Shown: one piece after another, positions 1-7,678 of the stretch | How positions within the stretch are numbered: the stretch's first letter is position 1 | How the letters are laid out: every line of letters starts with the position of its first letter | Origin: Pseudomonas lundensis | Lineage (GTDB): Bacteria; Pseudomonadota; Gammaproteobacteria; Pseudomonadales; Pseudomonadaceae | NCBI RefSeq assembly: GCF_001042985.1 | Contig: NZ_JYKY01000007.1 | Location: forward strand, 123,291 to 187,290 | Direction of reading: 5' to 3' | DNA: 64,000 nt | The notes under the pieces: model-generated | The model's database searches: none | What the model saw: only the letters and a program-made list of their open reading frames with translations | What the model was told of the DNA's origin: nothing | Position numbers and translations under genes: made by a program

Positions 1-1
1 A

Positions 2-3000
2 CTCAACCGGCGACTTAAGGCGGATGCTGACGCTTTGGTTGGAACGGTAGACCAACAAGCGCAATCCACCCGCCAAGCAGCAGCGGCGACCGGAGTGCAG
101 GCCGACGGTCTGGCCAAGCTTCTGGGGCAAATCAATCCTGCCGTTGCAGCGCTGGGGCGTCTTGATGAACAGCAGGCCAAGCTCGAGCAATACCGCAAGG
201 CCGGGCTGATTGATGCAGAGACCTTCAAGGATTACTCGACGCGCATCGATTCGACGCGCAAGAGCCTTGGCGGGTTTGACGATGGGTTGTCGAAAACCGG
301 CCTGAGTGCGAAGCAAACCGAGGCGGCACTGCGTCAATTACCAGCTCAGTTCACCGATATATTTACCAGCCTGGCAGGCGGGCAAAACCCGCTGATGGTG
401 TTGATCCAACAGGGCGGGCAGATCAAGGACTCGTTTGGAGGCATTGATAACACCCTGACCGTGCTCAAGGAGAAGTTTCGGTCGCTGTTTTCAGGTGGCT
501 CCGGCGCCGCTGATTTAGGGGCTTCTTTGGCCGGCATGGCAGTGAACTCACAAGATTTGGCTGAGAGTGCTGGCGAAGCTGGCGAGAGTCTTTCTGATCT
601 GGCTGAAAGCTCGAACACAGCAGCGGAGGCCGCTGAGAACGCACAGAAAGCCGTAGGGGCGATCAGCCCAGCAATGAGTGGCGTGACGCTTGGTGCGGCA
701 GGGATGGCGCTCGCCGTACTTGCCGCAGCGGCAGCGGTAGGCGTACTGATCTATGGCTATAGCCAGGGGAGCAAGGAGGCTGATGAGTACAACAAGGCAC
801 TGATCCTCACCGGTAACTATGCCGGAACCAGCGCCGGGCAATTGGCTGACTTGGCACTGCAGGTCAGCGCTACCAATGGCACGATCGGCGATGCGGCAGC
901 CATACTGGCTAAGCTCGCAGGTAGTGGTGTGATTGCAAGTAGCAGCTTCAAGGAAATAGCTGATGCAGCTTCAGCAATGGAAGACGCTACTGGCAGGTCG
1001 GTAGATGCAACCATTGCCGAGTTCGTCAAAATCGCAAAGGACCCGGTGGCGGCAGCAAAAGAACTCAATGATCAATATCACTTCCTGACCGCCTCGGTTT
1101 ACTCGCAAATTGTCGCGCTGAAGGAGCAGGGCGATACCACGGCAGCGACCGACCTTCTCACCAAAACCTACGCCGAAACGGTTCAAGATCGATCCAGGCA
1201 GATTACCGACAACCTCGGGACGATTGAACGGGCATGGAAAGGGATCAAGGATGCGGCTGCCGGCGCGCTGGATGCGACGTTAAATATCGGTCGGGTGCTG
1301 ACCATGGAGCAGCAGGCGCAGGTCATTCGGGATCGCCTCGCAACCAATCAGGGTCGACGCGGGCGAGTAGCATCGCTTGGTATTGAGACCAGAGACATTG
1401 CTAATGATCAGCGTGAGCTGGCTTATCTCGAGCTTCAAATTGATGCGGAGAAATCCAAAAACAGCTATCTCGGCGAGCGAAACCGAATACAAAAAGAAGG
1501 TATAGATGCCGGGCAGCGGCTGAAGCAAATTAGTGATGCCAGCCTTACAAATGCAGAAAAGCGCGACAAACTCACCAAGGCTTATCTACGTGATGTAGAA
1601 GTGCTGAAGAAGGCCAATCCGGACGATCCTCTGGTCCAGGCAGAGTTTGTGGCTAAATCCCTTCAGAACATCAAAGACAAGTACAAAGACCCGAAAGTCC
1701 CAAAAGGAGCGGTCGGCGCCGTAGACCTGACGGAGTTCAACGCCTCTCAAAACGCTATCAAAACAATCCTCGCCGAGTACACCAACGCCCAAAAGGAGTT
1801 GGATGCACTGCAAAAGGCTGGCTTGGTTTCGCAGGAAGAGTACGGCTGGAAGCGCGCAGGCCTGATAGGCAATGAGAAAGACGAAATCACCGCGGCGTAT
1901 GAGGCCGAGATAGCAGCGCTTGAGTCAGCCAAAACCAGAAAGACCACCTCTGCTGCGCAAGCGATCGAACTCGACAAAAAGATCGCCGATGCCCGCACTG
2001 ACATGGTTAAAGCTCAGCAGGACGCGGACAGTAAGCTTAAAGTGCTGGAGATTGATCAAGAGGGGCGCCTTAAAAAGCAAACCTTGGCGATCAATAACTA
2101 CACCGATGCGCTGAGTCGGCAGAATCAAGCGTTGCAGCAGGCGGGGCAGCGGGCCGCGCTCGGCGTTGGTCAGGGTGACCGTCAAAACGCCCTCAACGGT
2201 GAGCTGAATGGCATTGCTGACCAAGCCAACCAGCAGCGCCTAGATCTGGCCCGGGACAAAGCCGACGCCGCGCGCAACATGAGTGCGGACGAGTACAACC
2301 AGAAGCTCGCTGCCATCAATAAAAGCGAATCCGACCTTGCGCAGACCACGCTCAGCAATTATGAGCAGATGTCGGCCGCTCAAAGTGATTGGCGCAACGG
2401 GGCAACGGCCGCTTTCCAGAACTACATGGACAGTGCCCGGGATGTGGCAGGGCAAACAAAAAGCCTGTTCAGCAACGCGTTCAGCTCGATGGAAGATGCG
2501 GTCGTTAACTTCGCCATGACCGGGAAGCTTTCGTTTGCGGACTTCACCAAGTCAATTTTGGCGGACATGGCAAGGATTGCGACCCGGCAAGCGGCTTCAG
2601 GACTGTTGAGTAGTATTGCGGGGTCTGCTTTGGGCGCGTACTTCGGTGGCGGTTCAAATAGCGGCATAACGGGATTCAGCGAGAACTTGACGCCGGTAGC
2701 GAACGCCAAGGGCGGTGTTTACGATTCGCCAAGCCTTTCGAGCTTTAGCAATCAGGTGCATGACTCACCGCAAATGTTTGCGTTCGCGAAAGGGGCGGGC
2801 GTATTCGCCGAAGCCGGGCCTGAAGCAATCATGCCACTGACCCGCACAGCTAACGGCAAACTCGGCGTAATGGCTGTGGGCGGCGGGGGCGGCGGTACTT
2901 CCCTGAGCTTCAACATGCCCTTAATGGTGATGACCGACGAAGAGTCAGGCCGCCCGGATGGGGCTGAGCTCGATACCGAAGCTTTCCAGCGCAACATGCA

Positions 3001-3085
3001 AGACCGGATGCGCGTCGTGGCCAAGGAAGAAATCGCCAAGTCGTGGCGCCAAGGCGGGGTCAGCAGCCGAAACGTAAAAGGATGA
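2..3085 (+). CDS. Phage tail tape measure protein (5' partial)
   Basis: Tape measure protein of a lambda-like tail: it sets tail length and passes through the tube at DNA ejection. The reading frame is open to the window edge (codons from base 2), so the real start lies upstream; the TTG at 35 is only the first start-like codon. The N-terminal block with LPAQFTDIFTSLAGGQ and VLIQQGGQIKDSFGG matches the lambda gpH/TIGR01541 type. A hydrophobic stretch follows around residues 213-240, then long coiled-coil, Gln/Ala-rich segments, and the usual C-terminal block (FADFTKSILADMARIATRQ) and Gly-rich end. gpM follows 3 nt later. About 1,027 residues are visible. Assignment is by family pattern; no search was run. 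Confidence 0.93.
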   Translation, partial: LNRRLKADADALVGTVDQQAQSTRQAAAATGVQADGLAKLLGQINPAVAALGRLDEQQAKLEQYRKAGLIDAETFKDYSTRIDSTRKSLGGFDDGLSKTGLSAKQTEAALRQLPAQFTDIFTSLAGGQNPLMVLIQQGGQIKDSFGGIDNTLTVLKEKFRSLFSGGSGAADLGASLAGMAVNSQDLAESAGEAGESLSDLAESSNTAAEAAENAQKAVGAISPAMSGVTLGAAGMALAVLAAAAAVGVLIYGYSQGSKEADEYNKALILTGNYAGTSAGQLADLALQVSATNGTIGDAAAILAKLAGSGVIASSSFKEIADAASAMEDATGRSVDATIAEFVKIAKDPVAAAKELNDQYHFLTASVYSQIVALKEQGDTTAATDLLTKTYAETVQDRSRQITDNLGTIERAWKGIKDAAAGALDATLNIGRVLTMEQQAQVIRDRLATNQGRRGRVASLGIETRDIANDQRELAYLELQIDAEKSKNSYLGERNRIQKEGIDAGQRLKQISDASLTNAEKRDKLTKAYLRDVEVLKKANPDDPLVQAEFVAKSLQNIKDKYKDPKVPKGAVGAVDLTEFNASQNAIKTILAEYTNAQKELDALQKAGLVSQEEYGWKRAGLIGNEKDEITAAYEAEIAALESAKTRKTTSAAQAIELDKKIADARTDMVKAQQDADSKLKVLEIDQEGRLKKQTLAINNYTDALSRQNQALQQAGQRAALGVGQGDRQNALNGELNGIADQANQQRLDLARDKADAARNMSADEYNQKLAAINKSESDLAQTTLSNYEQMSAAQSDWRNGATAAFQNYMDSARDVAGQTKSLFSNAFSSMEDAVVNFAMTGKLSFADFTKSILADMARIATRQAASGLLSSIAGSALGAYFGGGSNSGITGFSENLTPVANAKGGVYDSPSLSSFSNQVHDSPQMFAFAKGAGVFAEAGPEAIMPLTRTANGKLGVMAVGGGGGGTSLSFNMPLMVMTDEESGRPDGAELDTEAFQRNMQDRMRVVAKEEIAKSWRQGGVSSRNVKG

Positions 3086-3088
3086 TTT

Positions 3089-3424
3089 ATGGCAATCGAA
3101 ACATTCACCTGGCAAACCGAAAAGGGCGAAGGCGAGATCAAACAGCGCGTGCGCACCAAGCAATTCGGCGACGGCTACGCGCAGACGACTACGGACGGGA
3201 TCAACAACAAATCCCAGTCCTGGCCGTTTATGCACACCGGCCCCAAGGACCGAATCAAGGCCATTATGGCGTTTCTGGATCGGCACCAAGGGGCGAAAGC
3301 CTTCCTCTGGACACCGCCACTGGGCGAGCTGGGTCTTTACAAGTGCAACGGTTACAAGCCTTCACCCCGTGGCGGGCTGACCTACTCCCTGTCGGCCACC
3401 TTCGAGCAAGTGTTTCACCCCTAA
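3089..3424 (+). CDS. Phage minor tail protein M-like (tail tip)
   Basis: A 111-aa tail-tip protein of the lambda gpM family (Phage_min_tail). It carries the family's FGDGYAQ motif near residues 27-33, the FLDRHQGAKAFLW segment, and ends with a beta-strand motif (YSLSATFEQVF). Position between tape measure and gpL is the lambda order H-M-L. Start ATG has AAAAGGATG just upstream, overlapping the tape-measure stop, which indicates translational coupling. Role in lambda: tail-tip assembly at the distal tube end. Confidence 0.9.
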   Translation: MAIETFTWQTEKGEGEIKQRVRTKQFGDGYAQTTTDGINNKSQSWPFMHTGPKDRIKAIMAFLDRHQGAKAFLWTPPLGELGLYKCNGYKPSPRGGLTYSLSATFEQVFHP

Positions 3425-3436
3425 GGTAATCCTCAC

Positions 3437-4189
3437 ATGGCATTAATCACGGACATCCAGAAACTGGAACCCGGCGGCGAAATTCGCTTGTTCGAAATCG
3501 ACGGGACTGAATACGGCGCGGATTACCTGCGCTTTCATGGGCATGCCATTCCACATACCCCGGATGAATTGCTGGCCTATCAAGGCTCTGACGAAGATCT
3601 GCCTGCCAAGTCGATTTTCTGGCAGGGCAACGAATACGCTGCGTGGCCCGTGAACATTGAAGGAATTGGCTCTGACAGCGACGGCACAGCCACTCGGCCT
3701 ACGTTCATAGCAGGCAACATCAACGGCCGGGTGACGGCGCTGTGCTTGGCTTTTGAAGACCTGCTCAAGTTCAAACTCACCGTACGCGAGACACTGGCGC
3801 AGTACCTGGATGCCGAGAACTTCCCCGAAGGCAATCCCACGGCCGACCCGACGCAAGAAGCACTGGAAATCTGGTTTATCGACCAGAAAACCGGTGAAGA
3901 CGGCGAACAGGTGCAATGGGAACTGTCCTCGCCTGGCGAAATCGACAACCACGGCTTGCCCGGGCGCCAAATGACGACTTTCTGCCACTGGGCAATGACC
4001 GGCGGCTATCGTGGCCCGAACTGTGGCTACACCGGCAGGCAGATGTTCGATGATGAGGACGTCCCAACAGACGATCCCAGCAAGGACATCTGCAAAGGCT
4101 GCCTGTCGTCCTGCAAGTTACGCTTCGGCGAAAACGAAGAGCTTCCCCACGGCGGATTCCCCGCTGTGTCACTGATTGCCCGGAGCTGA
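3437..4189 (+). CDS. Phage minor tail protein L-like (Fe-S tail-tip protein)
   Basis: A 250-aa homologue of lambda gpL, a tail-tip protein. The C-terminal region has Cys183, Cys196, Cys219, Cys222 and Cys226. Lambda gpL is known to bind an iron-sulfur cluster through C-terminal cysteines, so these are the likely ligands, with one spare Cys. The N-terminal two thirds is the beta-rich hub domain. The next gene begins 2 nt after its stop, so it is read as part of the M-L-K unit. Function is from family and synteny. Confidence 0.9.
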   Translation: MALITDIQKLEPGGEIRLFEIDGTEYGADYLRFHGHAIPHTPDELLAYQGSDEDLPAKSIFWQGNEYAAWPVNIEGIGSDSDGTATRPTFIAGNINGRVTALCLAFEDLLKFKLTVRETLAQYLDAENFPEGNPTADPTQEALEIWFIDQKTGEDGEQVQWELSSPGEIDNHGLPGRQMTTFCHWAMTGGYRGPNCGYTGRQMFDDEDVPTDDPSKDICKGCLSSCKLRFGENEELPHGGFPAVSLIARS

Positions 4190-4191
4190 TC

Positions 4192-4956
4192 ATGCGCAAA
4201 CACATACTGAGCGCGATTGCTGCGCATGCAGCTGCCGAATACCCCAAAGAAAGCTGCGGCCTGCTGCTGGCAATTGGGCGCAAGCAGCAGTACTTCCCGT
4301 GCCGGAACATTGCCAGTGAGCCGAACGAAGAGTTTCGCCTTGATCCTGAGGACTACGCCGCCGCGGAAGACTTGGGCGAAGTGATTGGCATTGTTCACTC
4401 CCACCCGGACGCTACCAGCCGACCGTCACCGCGCGACCTGGCCATGTGCGAGGCGACGGGGCTGCCCTGGCACATCCTGAGCTGGCCCGAGGCGGATCTG
4501 CGCAGCATTACCCCGACCGGAAGCACGCCGTTGCTGAATAGGCCTTTCGTGCATGGTGTCTGGGACTGCTGGCAGGTGTGCGCTGACTGGTACAAGCGTG
4601 AGTGGGGGCTGGAGTTCGAAGCCTTCCAGCGCGCCGATGGCTGGTGGGAGAGTGCTGAGAACGCCAGCCTGTACGAGGCGAACTACGAGGCGGCCGGGTT
4701 CGTTCGCGTCGACCGGCCGCAGCGCGGTGACATGATTGTTATGCAGGTCGGGCGGACGGCTCACCCAAACCATGCCGGGATCTACCTCGGCACGGATCCG
4801 GTGCTGCCGGGTGAAGAGTCAGGCACGTTCGGCCCTGGCCCGTTCCTACTACACCACCTGTACGGCAGGCCTTCCGAGATCATCGTCTACGGGGGGCCAT
4901 ACTTAGACAGAACACGCTTGATCCTGAGGCACAAAACAGCATTCAACCCTGAATGA
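4192..4956 (+). CDS. Phage tail assembly protein K-like (JAB/MPN plus NlpC/P60)
   Basis: A 254-aa two-domain protein like lambda gpK. Residues 1-100 form a JAB/MPN metalloprotease-like domain with Glu20 and the JAMM motif His69-Ser-His71, Ser79 and Asp82. Residues 115-235 are an NlpC/P60 domain with catalytic Cys126 (DCWQVC) and His194 (HPNHAG). In lambda-like phages this protein is needed for tail-tip maturation and probably cuts peptidoglycan or a tail protein. In lambda, gpI follows directly. Here gpI lies 3.8 kb further on, after an accessory cluster, and gpK is followed by a new promoter. Confidence 0.92.
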   Translation: MRKHILSAIAAHAAAEYPKESCGLLLAIGRKQQYFPCRNIASEPNEEFRLDPEDYAAAEDLGEVIGIVHSHPDATSRPSPRDLAMCEATGLPWHILSWPEADLRSITPTGSTPLLNRPFVHGVWDCWQVCADWYKREWGLEFEAFQRADGWWESAENASLYEANYEAAGFVRVDRPQRGDMIVMQVGRTAHPNHAGIYLGTDPVLPGEESGTFGPGPFLLHHLYGRPSEIIVYGGPYLDRTRLILRHKTAFNPE

Positions 4957-4980
4957 TAATCCGAATAGATCCTTGCAAAA

Positions 4981-5041
4981 GGTTGCGAATACTTGTTTAC
5001 GGTTGTAAATGGTTGGGCAAACGTTATAATTGGTTGACACC
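4981..5041 (+). promoter_or_regulatory. Promoter and candidate operator of the toxin-antitoxin pair
   Basis: A sigma70-like promoter is visible: TTGTAA at 5003-5008, a 16-bp spacer, and a perfect TATAAT at 5025-5030. An inverted repeat TTTAC-GGTT-GTAAA (4996-5009) overlaps the -35. GGTTGCGAAT (4981) recurs as GGTTGTAAAT (5001) exactly 20 bp on, and GGTTG occurs again at 5011 and 5032. This is typical of an autoregulated toxin-antitoxin promoter; binding is inferred. Confidence 0.6.
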
Positions 5042-5097
5042 AGCTACAAAGCCGAATAGGCAGCTGAAACGCTATCGACCCAAGTAGGGCGAATCAA

Positions 5098-5268
5098 ATG
5101 ACAAATACTGAAATCCGGTTGGATGGAAAGAAATCCACGCTTAGCGCCTACGAGCGCAAGATGGCCCGTCAGCGCCCTGCTTTTCTCAATCAAGCCACGC
5201 TTGATTACATTGCTCAGGATAGTGCCGCCTATCTGATTGAATTGGGTAAGAAGTCCGGCGCTAAATGA
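5098..5268 (+). CDS. Small putative antitoxin partner of the YafO-like toxin
   Basis: A 56-aa ORF (MTNTEIRLDGKKSTLSAYER...) between the promoter at 5003-5030 and the toxin gene. Its stop overlaps the toxin start as ATGA (5265-5268), the usual coupling of antitoxin before toxin. It is short, charged and probably helical (Lys/Arg-rich middle, YIAQDSAAYLIELGKK end). I see no recognisable Phd/YefM-like domain, and it is much shorter than E. coli YafN (about 97 aa). The antitoxin role is therefore inferred only from position, coupling and the partner gene. The ribosome binding site (TAGGGCG) is weak. Confidence 0.6.
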   Translation: MTNTEIRLDGKKSTLSAYERKMARQRPAFLNQATLDYIAQDSAAYLIELGKKSGAK

Positions 5269-5723
5269 CAGCAGTCATCCTGAGCAGGAGGCTCACTCTT
5301 CTGATACCGCGACAGGAAGCGGTTTCCCTCGTTTCCGAATTTAAGCTATGGCGCGAAGGTGGTATTGGGCCAGGCGATACGTTCGGTAAAGACTCAGCTT
5401 TTAAGAAACCGAAGAGTCTAGTTGATATGGGCTTGAGGAAGGTTCATCTGGAAGAGCCTTCCGTCTCCCAAGAGTGGGACCGCGGGATACGCCGTGGGAT
5501 TACAGACCCTCAGCGATTTACATCAAACCGAGTGCTCGTATATGGGCAGCTTGGTGAGATGAAGCATAACCCTTATCTGTTACTGACTATTCTTGATCCT
5601 GGGCACTCGTTCATGGAGCAGCCGGACCTTGTAAGGGGGTTGGGCGTTTTCTTTGAAACAGAGAGGCAGGATATCGGAAAATATTTCCCGTCTCCTGAGT
5701 GGATTTCAGCCGGCCCCCCATAA
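5265..5723 (+). CDS. YafO-family toxin (putative mRNA interferase)
   Basis: A 152-aa protein resembling E. coli YafO, a ribosome-dependent mRNA endonuclease. Shared features in order: an EF-x-x-W/Y-x-x-G segment (EFKLWREGG), the FGKDSAF box, a KVHLEE strand, a VLVYGQL strand and the LLLTILDPGHSF strand. It overlaps the upstream 56-aa ORF by 4 bp, as in yafN-yafO. It sits inside the tail operon as a moron with its own promoter and a terminator at 5748-5772. Likely roles are prophage maintenance or exclusion of other phages; neither is shown by the sequence. Family assignment is by motif order only. Confidence 0.75.
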   Translation: MTAVILSRRLTLLIPRQEAVSLVSEFKLWREGGIGPGDTFGKDSAFKKPKSLVDMGLRKVHLEEPSVSQEWDRGIRRGITDPQRFTSNRVLVYGQLGEMKHNPYLLLTILDPGHSFMEQPDLVRGLGVFFETERQDIGKYFPSPEWISAGPP

Positions 5724-5747
5724 AACCGTTTTGCCGTGTGCCAGAAC

Positions 5748-5772
5748 GCCCAGCCTAACCGCTGGGCTTTTT
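5748..5772 (+). terminator. Intrinsic terminator after the YafO-like gene
   Basis: GCCCAGC (5748-5754), loop CTAACC, GCTGGGC (5761-5767), then TTTTT. A perfect 7-bp stem with a short U-tract, 24 bp after the toxin stop. Confidence 0.75.
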
Positions 5773-5796
5773 CGTTTCTGAGTATTGGTACAGGCG

Positions 5797-5820
5797 AGAA
5801 AAGCCCAGCGGGCCGGGCTT
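5797..5820 (-). terminator. Intrinsic terminator for the Mnt-like gene
   Basis: Read on the minus strand: AAGCCC, an 8-nt loop, GGGCTT, then TTCTC. It lies 9 bp past the stop of the minus-strand regulator. With the + strand terminator at 5748-5772 it separates the converging toxin and regulator transcripts. Confidence 0.55.
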
Positions 5821-5828
5821 GGGGGAGG

Positions 5829-6188
5829 CTAGGTCTTAGTCTTCGCAACAGCTTTCCCGAAGGACGAGCCTGGAAGGCTGAGCAGCCTGGACTCAAGAAG
5901 ATCTATTCGCTCATCGAGTAGTTTTGAAAATTCGCTCTTAACAAGAGACCTGAACTCATCCCTTTCTGATTTAAGTGCCTGGTTCTCTTTGATCAAGTTG
6001 GCCAAGACCCCAGCGGCATAGATAAAGCCGCCACTGACGGCTAGCAGCTCGTCCAGTTCAATCGTTACCTCAAGGCGTTTAAGCATCTCGTTGGACAACG
6101 ATCGCGAGTTCTCGTCCGCCTTTGCGTCAAGGGTTTCCTTGAGTTCGACGGGTATCCGAAGCTTGAATTGGGGGTCTGTTCTATTCAT
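5829..6188 (-). CDS. Ribbon-helix-helix repressor, Mnt-like
   Basis: A 119-aa regulator with an N-terminal Arc/Mnt ribbon-helix-helix fold: beta strand PQFKLRIPVEL, then two helices (KETLDAKADENSRS and LSNEMLKRLEVTI). A long helical tail follows (residues 60-105, Leu/Glu/Lys-rich), suitable for oligomerisation. I place the start at the ATG at 6188; in-frame ATGs further upstream (to 6290) would put the operators inside the coding region. No Shine-Dalgarno precedes 6188, but a promoter (TTTACG at 6223-6218, 17-bp spacer, CATTAT at 6200-6195) predicts transcription starting at that ATG, so the mRNA may be leaderless. It diverges from an Arc-sized gene, as mnt does from arc in P22. Confidence 0.85.
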   Translation of the reverse strand: MNRTDPQFKLRIPVELKETLDAKADENSRSLSNEMLKRLEVTIELDELLAVSGGFIYAAGVLANLIKENQALKSERDEFRSLVKSEFSKLLDERIDLLESRLLSLPGSSFGKAVAKTKT

Positions 6189-6194
6189 TTTGAA

Positions 6195-6264
6195 ATAATG
6201 GACCAAATGGGTCTTGACGTAAACGGACCCAATGGGTTCTACTTGTGTTGCACCCATTGGGTCC
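6195..6264. promoter_or_regulatory. Divergent promoters with three phased palindromic operators
   Basis: Three near-identical 15-bp palindromes with consensus GGACCCAATGGGTCC lie at 6200-6214, 6225-6239 and 6250-6264, with centres exactly 25 bp apart. A + strand promoter (TTGACG 6214-6219, N18, TCTACT 6238-6243) has the middle site in its spacer. A minus-strand promoter (TTTACG 6223-6218, N17, CATTAT 6200-6195) has the first site in its spacer. The third site abuts the GGAGGA ribosome binding site of the Arc-like gene. Repressor binding by the flanking RHH proteins is inferred. Confidence 0.8.
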
Positions 6265-6280
6265 ATCGGAGGATTTAGCA

Positions 6281-6439
6281 TTGAGACCAAAAGCGCAATT
6301 CAAGCTTCGTTTGCCCGACGAACATAAAGACTGGGTCGAGCGGAAGGCAAAAGCTGGCTTCCATAGCATGCAAGCCGTTGTTCTAGGGCTTATTGAGGAG
6401 GCGAAGCGGAAGGATGAACAGCAAATCAAACAGGCATAA
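6281..6439 (+). CDS. Ribbon-helix-helix regulator, Arc-like
   Basis: A small RHH regulator of 52 aa counted from TTG at 6281, almost the size of P22 Arc (53 aa). The beta strand KAQFKLRLP is followed by helices DEHKDWVERKAKAG and SMQAVVLGLIEEAKRK, the Arc fold pattern. The TTG start is chosen because GGAGGA (6267-6272) stands 8 nt upstream; an earlier ATG at 6245 has no such site and would place an operator in the coding region. It precedes the antirepressor gene on the same strand, as arc precedes ant in P22. Probable job: shut down the antirepressor promoter after induction. Confidence 0.82.
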   Translation: MRPKAQFKLRLPDEHKDWVERKAKAGFHSMQAVVLGLIEEAKRKDEQQIKQA

Positions 6440-6443
6440 AAAA

Positions 6444-6469
6444 ACCTCAGTGCTGGCAGGCGCTGAGGT
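6444..6469. other. Hairpin between the Arc-like and antirepressor genes
   Basis: ACCTCAGTGC (6444-6453), loop TGGCAG, GCGCTGAGGT (6460-6469): a 10-bp stem with one T-G wobble. A run of A residues lies on the left and no U-tract on the right, so it is a poor + strand terminator. It may modulate read-through or mRNA stability between the two genes. Confidence 0.5.
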
Positions 6470-6506
6470 CTTGGTTAACGAGATCAACTACCAGGAAGAA
6501 ATCGTC

Positions 6507-7463
6507 ATGAGCGATATTAGCACAGCTGTAGCGAAATCCAATGTCATCCCGTTCCGCTCGACCAAGCTGTTACTCGTTGAGCGCGACGGACAGCCTTTCG
6601 TGCCAATGAAGCCAGTAGTAGAGGGGATGGGCCTGGCCTGGCAAACCCAGCACCGTAAGCTGATGGCTGGACGCTTTGCTTCAGTTATCACCATGATGGT
6701 GACAACTGGATTTGATGGTAAGCAGTACGAAATGGCGTGCTTGCCATTGAAAAAGCTTCCGGGCTGGCTTATGTCGATTCACGCGAGCAAGGTCCGTCCC
6801 GATCTGCGCGAGAACGTGCTGGCTTATCAGGACGAGTGCGACGACGCGCTGTGGGCGTACTGGAATGAAGGTCGCGCCGTGAACCATCGCGGTCCCGATC
6901 AGGCGATGACCGTTCTCGGCCAAACCATCGGCACGGACGGATTTCACATGCTCGGAGCCGTGGTGAAGGGGAAGGTTTCTAATCTCCCTGCTCCAGCTCA
7001 GCGCCGCGCTACCGCAAAGATCTGGGCACAGACCCACGCCGCATTCGGCGTTCGGTCGGCAGCGGACATCCCAGCCGATCAGCTGGATTCTGCGCGTAAC
7101 TTCATCGCCGCTTATGTGGTGCTTGAGGGCGAATACCTTCCGCGCGAGCCAAAATCTGAGCGGTTGAACATTCACTTCCCGATTCAGGCGCTCGCCGGCC
7201 GTCGCCAGGGGATGCTGACGGATCGTGGCGATGGTCGGGCATGGCTGGATGTTCGGCTTGAGGATGTCGGCTACCACCACGATTCGCTTTGCGAGCTGAT
7301 CATCTTCGAGCTTCAGCGTGCCGGTTACGTTGTCGACGCCGCCCAATGGGAGCTCGCGACCTACCGCAATAAGCTGAGGGGGATCAGCAGCTTTGTCACC
7401 GGTTTGAATCGTGTCGTCGAAGAGCCGCATCGCTACGCGGTTGATTCGGGAGAGGCAGCATGA
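6507..7463 (+). CDS. Phage antirepressor, P22 Ant N-domain family
   Basis: A 318-aa antirepressor. Residues 12-125 match the P22_AR_N pattern (QPFVPMKPVVEGMGLAWQ, KLPGWLMSIHASKVRP, ALWAYWNEGRAV). In P22 this protein binds and inactivates the lytic repressor, tipping the phage to lysis. ATG at 6507 is chosen because GGAAGAA lies 7 nt upstream; an open extension to 6393 overlaps the previous gene and lacks a good site. With the two RHH regulators it forms a P22 immI-like module. The C-terminal half (residues 130-318) is a separate domain I do not recognise. It overlaps the next ORF by ATGA. Confidence 0.88.
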   Translation: MSDISTAVAKSNVIPFRSTKLLLVERDGQPFVPMKPVVEGMGLAWQTQHRKLMAGRFASVITMMVTTGFDGKQYEMACLPLKKLPGWLMSIHASKVRPDLRENVLAYQDECDDALWAYWNEGRAVNHRGPDQAMTVLGQTIGTDGFHMLGAVVKGKVSNLPAPAQRRATAKIWAQTHAAFGVRSAADIPADQLDSARNFIAAYVVLEGEYLPREPKSERLNIHFPIQALAGRRQGMLTDRGDGRAWLDVRLEDVGYHHDSLCELIIFELQRAGYVVDAAQWELATYRNKLRGISSFVTGLNRVVEEPHRYAVDSGEAA

Positions 7464-7678
7464 ACTTCACCCTCAAAGCTGGCGGCCGCGCCTTGATCCT
7501 TTCCCTGGAGCGGCCAAATCTGGTCGGGCGCTCCGGCCAACTGATCCGCAAGGTCGAAGAAAACTGGCTGATGCTGGTCGAGGGCAAGCGCTACTCGGTC
7601 AGCGAGAAGACGCTGATGCCTCTGGACGGCTTTAACCCTGGCGCTCCAGGCGCAATGTGTGCGGAGGTGGCGGCATGA
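7460..7678 (+). CDS. Small phage protein of unknown function
   Basis: A 72-aa ORF tightly linked on both sides: its ATG overlaps the antirepressor stop (ATGA at 7460-7463) and its TGA overlaps the next ATG. The sequence has a beta-rich pattern (FTLKAGGRALILSL, NWLMLVEGKRYSVSEKTL) suggesting a small barrel or SH3-like fold. I recognise no family. Coupling suggests it is made together with Ant and the KilA-N protein. Confidence 0.7.
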   Translation: MNFTLKAGGRALILSLERPNLVGRSGQLIRKVEENWLMLVEGKRYSVSEKTLMPLDGFNPGAPGAMCAEVAA

